Assembly: GCA_907165065.1 (NCBI GenBank)
Contig: OU015523.1
Span: 115,532,246-115,596,245 of the forward strand
Direction of reading: 5' to 3'
Source: Caprimulgus europaeus
Lineage: Eukaryota; Chordata; Aves; Caprimulgiformes; Caprimulgidae
DNA: 64,000 nt
Below, one piece after another: positions 56,755 through 64,000 of the stretch. Within the stretch, counting starts at the first letter, position 1, and the number at the start of each line of letters is the position of its first letter. The position numbers and the translations under genes were made by a program. Below the pieces are notes generated by a model. The model saw only the letters and a list, made by a program, of their open reading frames with translations. It searched no databases and was not told the origin of the DNA.

Positions 56755-59103
56755 GTAACGAGGCTAAAAAAAATAGATATTATGTCTTTAGATATATTGA
56801 CCATTCTTTTTTGAGTTTTCACTTATAAAAAACCAAAAAAACAAAGAATTTTCACATCAGATATAACTGGGTTTTGCTTTAGGAAAGTAGTCTGAATTAC
56901 TCCATAATTGTACTGATGAAAAAAGACTGTAGAAACCAATGAAAGTACGACCTTAAAAGGGTTGGAAGTTAGTGCCTCTGAATCAAAAGACAGTCTTTTA
57001 ACCTGTAGCCTCTGCAGTCTTGTCTTTACCTTACAGTCATTAACCTTGAGAAGTAGTGTTAATAATAATAATTAGCCTATGTTTTTATTCTACTACACCT
57101 ATGTCTAAACTCTTCTGAGTGCATGGCAGAGCTGCCACTGTAAATAACCCTGCAGCTTCCTCACCAGAGGCTGTGACCCCCACTTTGTGTTGTGATTAGT
57201 AGGTGCATTCCTTGCAAATCTACCTTCTTTCTAAATTACACAGTCACATTCTGACTGAAATGCCACTCTTACAGCAATGAAATACGACCTATAACATGTG
57301 AAATCCCATTTTTATCACTCAGTCCCTGGTATCTCCTGGCACTGGAATAATATTGCCTTTTGACAGGGAACAGAAAGCCAGAGCTTGAGAGCCAGCCGGA
57401 AAAAAGGCACAAGCAAAACTTTTTTTGACACTCCTTTGCTCTCAGAGAATGGGTGTCAGGAATGAGACTGAGGAAAGGTTTTTGTGAAGTGAGAAATACA
57501 GAGGAACAGGTTTGTAAAGCCCACAGTAGTTGCTTGTTAATTTATATCTTTCTTATCCTCTAGTCCTTCCCTATGAATGTCCAGTTTCAATGGTAATCCT
57601 TCCGGATACAGTCAAAACCTATTCCATATCCTATGAGCTACTGAGCACATTTCAGGTGCTGGTTAAGCAATGCCTTTGGTGGGAAAATATGGAAGAGCTT
57701 TGCTGAGACAGAGCCTTTCATCCATCTGTTGTACTTCTGGTGTTACAATGAGGGCCCCTTTTTCTTATCCTGGAACGCAGTCCCAGACGCTGCTCCTTTT
57801 AAACGCTGCAGATAAAATGGAAATTCTTGCTACACACTCCAGTAGTCTTGATCTCTCCATGGGCTTTCTGAATAATCGGGTCCTTCCAATATTTCTCCAA
57901 TATTTGCTGGATATCAGACTACCAGCTCTGATCTCAGATCATAGCCATGGCTATAGTTCACAGGAGAAAACCTGTGTGAGCGGCTGCATTGTTTGAAGGG
58001 TGGACCAGCATCATAAACACAGTTGGAAATACATTCTTTTGGCCACTGGAGGGCTCACAATTTGTTCATCAGCTCAGCAGAGAGACATGGAGAATGAGGG
58101 GGGGAAGTGAGCAAAGTGCGCTGTTCCAGGGAGCTTTTGCCTCTGCATATGGACTCCAAGATCTCTATGAAAATGTTTTATGAAGTCAGACTTTACTTCC
58201 CATGTTATGCTCCTGCATCCATCACATGAGGAAGTCAGGAGAGAGATAGGGGTTATCTTGAGGCTATGTGCAGTTTTAGCAAACCTCTGTAGGAAATTAT
58301 CTGTTTATAAGTGAATCCTTCTGTGCATTTGTTTCATGGTTATATTGTTCCTTGCTCATGAGCTTGATCTAGTTTCTGCATTACGCTGTGCTTTGGGCAG
58401 GCAAAGAGTTTCTCAAGTGTTGTTAATCAAGTTGACAATAAAGTTATTGATAACTTGATTTATTCACTGCAGTTACCTGAGGAATTGCCTGGGGAAAGCT
58501 GTTTTGCTCTCTTGGTGCAATTCTTGCAGGGAAGGATTATAATATGTTATTATTTGGCTGGAGGCACTAGTCGCTGCCCATGCTTTGGCTATTGTCCTTC
58601 ACCCTGGGCCCCTTACTCCATCGCTCACCAGCATAAGAAAGAGTTTTATGATTGTCTGTCATGCCATCTTGGTTTTACTCTGGTGTTTTTCATTGCATTC
58701 CTGGAGCAATCAAAGCTTGAGTTTGGCTCAGTCACAATTGTATGGACTTGAAGCTGAAATCTCAGAGGAATATCTGGCAGCTTGTGTAGTGGAGGACATC
58801 CAACTAGATGCTTAAAATTACCATGAACAGCTACCAACCCACAACAAAAATAGCAGGCTGGAGAAAACCTACTATCACCAGAGTAGTAAATTTCTTTACA
58901 GTCAGTCTTCCTTCCTCTTTTTTGAGATGTTCAGCTGCCAAAGGCAGTGATACAATCTTCTAGTAAGAATTGTAAGGCTAATTGCTGCCATAAATTGCAG
59001 TTTATGATTCCAGTCCTCTTTAAGTCAACCCACATTTTTCCTGATGTCAAGAAAAACAAACTTTGATTGCAATGGTTTCCATGTCAGCTTCCTCCTAATT
59101 TGA
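56755..59103. other. noncoding DNA with a tight hairpin at 58425-58460
   Basis: No gene is recognised. The 108-codon frame at 57670-57996 shows no family resemblance. A short AAT repeat lies near 57060. The strongest structure is the palindromic hairpin listed separately. Confidence 0.55.
58425..58460. repeat. 36-bp near-perfect palindromic hairpin
   Basis: Arms AATCAAGTT (58425-58433) and AACTTGATT (58452-58460) pair fully, then a two-base imperfect step, then CAATA (58436-58440) pairs with TATTG (58445-58449), leaving a four-base loop AAGT. Fourteen of sixteen positions pair. Confidence 0.8.
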
Positions 59104-59402
59104 GTTGCACTCCCCAAATAATTTTTCTCCTTTTATGATAATGTAGATATAAATGTTCATCTGTTCGTGTAAGAAGCTATTAAAATATCTCCATATTCAT
59201 ATCCATCTATCAGTCAATGACAAGTATAGATGCATTAATACTAAGAGAGCTACAGTAGAATTCAATTAACTTATTAATAAGACATCAGGATGTTTTAGAG
59301 CCTGTTAGTGCTGTGCTTTGCAATATGATCCACATTCTGATAAATCTTTTGGGGCGTGTAGGCAGTGAGTGGAATGCATCTCCTTGTCAGTGACTTTGTG
59401 AC
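59104..59402 (+). repeat. duplicated noncoding element, copy 1
   Basis: Aligns over its whole length, with small gaps, to 62874-63160. Shared blocks include ATGATAAT, CAATGACAA, AATACTA, an identical 26-bp stretch (59260-59285) containing TTAATAAG, ATGCTTTG-like and CTGATAAATCT. It has no reading frame consistent with both copies. It does not match any avian repeat family I know by eye. Confidence 0.8.
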
Positions 59403-62400
59403 CATGGATAGAGAAATGCCTCTCAGTTCATTACAAATGGCTGTTGTTGTACTTCTTGCGTTGTCAAGATTTCCAGTGCAATCAGAGCTCACATGCCTTC
59501 ATGTAAATGAGAAGACACAGTACTCATGTTGTCTACCCTCAAGCACTTAATATAAGTTCTTTGAATTGTCCTTTGGAGAAACCTATCCCTCTCCAGTGTT
59601 TTATGAGAGTACTGAATTACCTGTAATAGACTTAAAATTCAAATTATCTAAGCTCTGTCTCAGCTACAGCCTGTGGTGCCATTGCCCCTGCCTGGACACA
59701 TTGAAACTAGTCAGATAAACTGGATCAGTCCCATTCTTTTGTATGAAAAGTGGCAAGACACAGCTTATACCCAGACAACTGAACTCCCTCCTCTCCCCAA
59801 AGACAAGCAGGCCTTGGAAAGGAGCCCCTTGGAAAGAGTTTTTTTTTTGCCTTGGTGATGTCCTGTGCCATTCCCAGGCACTGGCTGGAGGATCACAAGG
59901 TGGATAAAACTCTTTCAGGAGCATGCTATCAATGAGAAAATGGGCTGCCATGAGACAGGGATCAAGGTTTTCCCTGGCTTTGTTTTATTTATTAGTGCAG
60001 ATGTAGCTCCTGAAAGCAGTCTTCAGGTCAGTCCTTAGAGCCATTCAACATAGCATCTCCCAGTTATATTTACCTTTTCAATAGAAATGTTGTGAACTGC
60101 TTTAAATGTGGAGAAATGTGCAGTTCAGAGACTGGGAGTCTGTATCATTAATTCAAATTCTAAAGGAAAAAAAAAATCATCTTTGAAAAGAACACAAAGA
60201 GCCCTATATCATTTTTCTAAACCATCAGGGAAAGGTATGCACACCCAAATTAAATTAAATAGAAAAAAGCTTTTCCTTCAGGTATACCCTGTTATGCACC
60301 TTAAAATATGCACTGAAATTCCCATAGACAGAATGCTATCATTATTCTAATTAAATTTTAATTCCTTATGGGACACTAAATTTATGTCAAAAAGAAGTTG
60401 TTTCTCTTTAAAAAAAATTAATTTTTATTTAACTCACCTTTTAAAGGGAAGTGCTGAATGCAAGTATCTTCATAAGATTTATTCATGAGGAGAGCATTTC
60501 TCAGGAGTTAAATCAGCACCGCTTTGTGTCATACAAGGGATCTGCCCAGGGTACTGTTGCAGAAAGACATAAATCACTTACAGTTTCCCTGAACATAACT
60601 TGATTTTGACCACTAGCCTTTCAGAGGAGCAAAGTCTAGGAGGGAAATGTAGTGAAAATAGCAGAAAATCTGCCTGGGTATATCAGGTGCTTCTTACCTA
60701 CCTAGGGAATTCGTGTCTGTGTGTCCAGAGTTTTCAAGCACATATTCTACTGTTATAGCCCTTAATAGCTGTGGAAATTACTTAAAATTGCATATGAAAA
60801 TAGAGAAGCAACTCCTCAGTTTTATAGAACTAGCAATTCTGGACATTGGAATATTTCTAATGGCTTAGGCTTATGAAATAACTTCAAATTAACTGCTCCC
60901 AAAAGATAAACAAATCATACTCAATAGCAAGTTAGCTGTTTAGGTTGTTTAGGTTATTTATGTTATCTGATCAGAATTGTTAAGATTTTATGGTAAGTTC
61001 ATTAGCTACACAGCAGGAGACTGGCATCTTTCTTTCTATAATTTGAAAATAATGAACTACAATGTAATAATTGTAAGCAGAAAATGGACTCCTGATGATG
61101 TGAACAGGGATGTGGGGTTTTTTTTTGTATTCTCTAACGTAATGATTGCCAGCCTCTACAGACACTTACAAAAATAAGTAACCCTTCTGAGTTAAATCAG
61201 TCTTTCCTGTACTGTAAACATCAGTTTTAATTTATAAACCTTTACTTCACTGCAGGTGAAGTTTTAGGACTTTGCTGGAGACTAAAACTTTTACACATAG
61301 ATTATTACCCTACAAATATATCGACCCTCCCTTATCCTTAGGCAAACCAAAACAAAGGTAGATTTCATTCAATTTTACAGCAGGATTCAGTGTTGACTGG
61401 CATAGTACTTGCTTAGGATGGAAGATGAATTATTCTCACTGCCTTTATTAGGAGAGACTGTAACTAGTATAGAGGCTGGGGAAAGTGAGAAATCAACAGA
61501 GTTGTTTTGTTAGCTGTTCTTTTATGCTGTTTGGAAAACAGGCTGGAAAATATACAGAAGAAGCCAGATACTTTGGTTTAGATGGTTAAATCAGCATGGC
61601 TTAAATAACCAATTGTCACCTCTTCATGGCAAAAGGCATCAAGTTCTAAGAAAAAACAATTAGGAATCTTGAGGCAGAAGGATGGATTAAGTGATGCCCT
61701 CTGCTGTGAGTGCAAAAGACTGAAAACCAACATGTACCAACACACCAGTGGGAACACCCTACTCCCACCCATCCTCCTCATGGTAGTAGAGGTGGGTTTG
61801 TCAGGCATGGTAGATGCAGACCTGCCAGTCAGGTATCACCATGATTTGTATGTTTTATTATCCTATTATCTCTTTTTTACTGCCCTTGTACCTCCAGGCC
61901 TCTTCTCAAATAAGCAGTTCGAACCCCCAATCACTTTTCTCCACTAGTCCAAATTTTTATACATCTGTACCCTAATGTAATATTTCTAACACTGTTATTG
62001 TGGTCTTTTCAGCATAGCCTGATGGTGCTGAGGTGATTCCCCAGGCCTTGCCATCTCTACTACCTGAAGGTCTCCAGTGGTTCCCTCCAATGTTGGTGGG
62101 GTTTGGCTGTCTGTCACATATTTCTTGTCATGTCCATGTCCAGTAGTTTTCCACATGTTTAACCTCAGGCCATGACCTAGACACTGGCCTAGTTGTTACC
62201 TGCTGCCCCAACAGACTCTACACATTTTCACAAAATTTCCTTTTTTGAAGCACTTCCCTTTTGACCTTTTCTGGACTCTGGGCAGGCTGGTCTTTGACTC
62301 AAGGATAATTTTCTGGAGGTACACTGTCCTTTCACTAATGGTGACAGCTGAGATCCTCTCTCTGATGCAGGGTGGTGGTTTCGTTTTGAGTCAAAAAGAG

Positions 62401-62873
62401 TTTTCAGAACATTCAGAAGTTACTTTTCTCATGTTTTTAGGAATGCGATGTGTCCTCCCTGCCCTAGGACAGTAGCAAAGGTATAAATCAATCCTGTGAC
62501 TGCATTGTGATGACAGATGTTAAGTGGGGAGATGGTGAGTAGGGCTGATCCCCACACAAGTTTTGGGAGCTTTGATGTGGCTGTGAAACTACTCAAGCCC
62601 TGAAAATCTTAAATTCTGGATTATAAATCGTCTACCTTGAAATTAAATGCATGAGTCACTCAGCAACCACATGATTTAGTTATAGCTGGCTTTGATGGAC
62701 TTTTCTCTGGTATTTATGTCATTTCATTGCAATTTTCTTGACTTCTGGGGAAAAAAAATGCAGCCATTTTTAACTCAAAATGGCATTGAACCTGTAGGTA
62801 GAATTCCTTTTGCTGTCAGTGGGAACAGGATTAGGTTTGCAGCGGTTACTACATCAAATTTTCTAATGAAAGA
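59403..62873. other. spacer between the two duplicated elements
   Basis: No gene is recognised and I see no further stretch matching the flanks of either copy, so the duplication does not obviously extend over the whole 3.77-kb unit. It holds short T-runs near 59838 and A-runs near 60166 and 60411. Confidence 0.5.
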
Positions 62874-63160
62874 TTATTACAGTCCCTTATTAACTATTCC
62901 TCTTTCATGATAATTCAGATATAGCTGTTCTCCTGCTTGCGAAACTCTTAAATATCTTCAAATTCATCTCTGTCAATCAATGACAAAGTGAGCTGCATGA
63001 ATACTAGGAAAATTACAATGGATTCAATTAACTTATTAATAAGACATTGGAATATTTTATAGCCCAGTAGCACTATGCTTTGGGACATGATGCGTTCACT
63101 GATAAATCTCACGGAGTACTGAGCAGAAAATGGATTCCTTCTCAGTGATTCTGAAGTCAC
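62874..63160 (+). repeat. duplicated noncoding element, copy 2
   Basis: Same orientation as copy 1 and displaced by about 3.77 kb. The identical 26-bp core is at 63022-63047. The outer parts have diverged by substitutions and small indels, for example AGATATAAATGTTC in copy 1 against AGATATAGCTGTTC here. Frames differ between the copies, which argues against a duplicated exon. Confidence 0.8.
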
Positions 63161-64000
63161 ACTTAATTGGACAAAATCAGATATATAATTCTCAGCTGCT
63201 GCCTTGTGGAATAGTGATGGTGGAAGCTGCAGAGTAGCAGAGATAAGGTGTTTTGAAAGATTGGGCACTTTCAGCTTAAAATTTGCTTGATTAGAAGAGA
63301 ATTTGAGTCTAAAGCTTTCGAGACACAGACTCCATTTTGATTTATGTCTGTATCTATCAGTTGCAGCAGAGATGCTCTGAAGGAAATTTGTGAGGCAGAG
63401 TTACCAAGAGTCATGTGAATCTTTGACATTACATAAATATTTATAATTAATTTAATAATACACTTGTAATTCAGAATGCTAAAAACCTCAGAGATGAGAA
63501 AGGTAAGATTCATAATGTGTAGTTCTGAGCAAGTGGAAATTTTTCTTTGTTAATCTGTGCAAGTTTTTATAAGTAGTGATGGAACCAGTAGTTTTGTGTA
63601 CCATACATTAATCCTAGATGCACAGGAAATGTATTATTCTTGTAGAATACTGATAACTGCTGTTTTAATTTCCCTGATATTATTAAAGATTCTAGGCTTG
63701 CCTTCAAAGCTTATTACCAAGATAGAGCTGAAAGAACTATTGCCATTGCTCAAATATCATGGTTGTGTTTGCTATAGTGTAAGAGACTGAGCAGACTGGT
63801 TTGGCCTGATGAGTCAACTACCCACAGCAGAAATGGTGAAATTCAGGAAAAACATTAATCTGAAGGACTAGGGTAGGTGGGAGGTTGGGGGATGCTACTT
63901 ACACACGCGCAGAGAGATAGATGCAGTATGTATACATTTTAGTATTAGAATCACTATCTGATTAATTAGAAATGGGCAATAATTTCCTTAGTTTGATCTT
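63161..64000. other. noncoding DNA, nothing recognised
   Basis: AT-rich with short open frames of up to 80 codons and no family resemblance. A short ACACACGCGC stretch lies near 63901. Confidence 0.55.

Noticed and set aside
57670-57996. 108-codon plus-strand frame
   Set aside because: No recognisable domain, and its length is within what chance gives in 64 kb of DNA.

Overview
The window looks like a piece of bird (avian) nuclear genome, almost certainly a gene desert or very large intron. The main evidence is six CR1-type LINE fragments with the typical avian CR1 3' end (an octamer tail of the ATTCTATG type), plus solo LTRs of the endogenous retrovirus kinds common in birds. The DNA is AT-rich and CpG-poor with frequent A/T homopolymers. 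I recognise no cellular protein-coding exon, rRNA or tRNA. The only long, protein-like reading frames belong to CR1. No prokaryotic features (operons, CRISPR, ribosome binding sites) are present.

Layout: a solo LTR lies at 940-1559 (+). Single-copy-looking DNA follows to 12128, where a short CR1 3' fragment begins (+). A second CR1 3' fragment on the minus strand lies at 17065-17838. A composite CR1 copy at 26010-28495 (+) keeps most of ORF1 (SGNH/esterase-like) and an ORF2 that has lost nearly all of its endonuclease and linker. About 14 kb of unannotatable DNA follows. A nearly full ORF2 copy of CR1 lies at 42622-45482 (+). Then come a compound (TATC)n microsatellite near 48.1 kb, a CR1 3' fragment at 48441-48950, an unusually long pure (CTTT)n tract at 50165-50331, an older CR1 fragment at 53768-53997, and a compact solo LTR at 54083-54490 with a perfect 6-bp target duplication. 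A second member of the first LTR family lies at 56174-56754 (-). Near the right end is a pair of diverged but clearly related noncoding segments, at 59104-59402 and 62874-63160.

The genes do not work together as a system. The recognisable coding content is dead retrotransposon sequence: both CR1 reverse transcriptase cores carry stops or frameshifts and a substitution in the catalytic aspartate box. The most unexplained signal is the duplicated noncoding element at 59.1 and 62.9 kb. Its two copies share a 26-bp identical, homeodomain-site-like AT-rich core although the rest has diverged. It could be an ancestral duplicated regulatory element or an uncharacterised old repeat. I found no convincing evidence of a new coding system.
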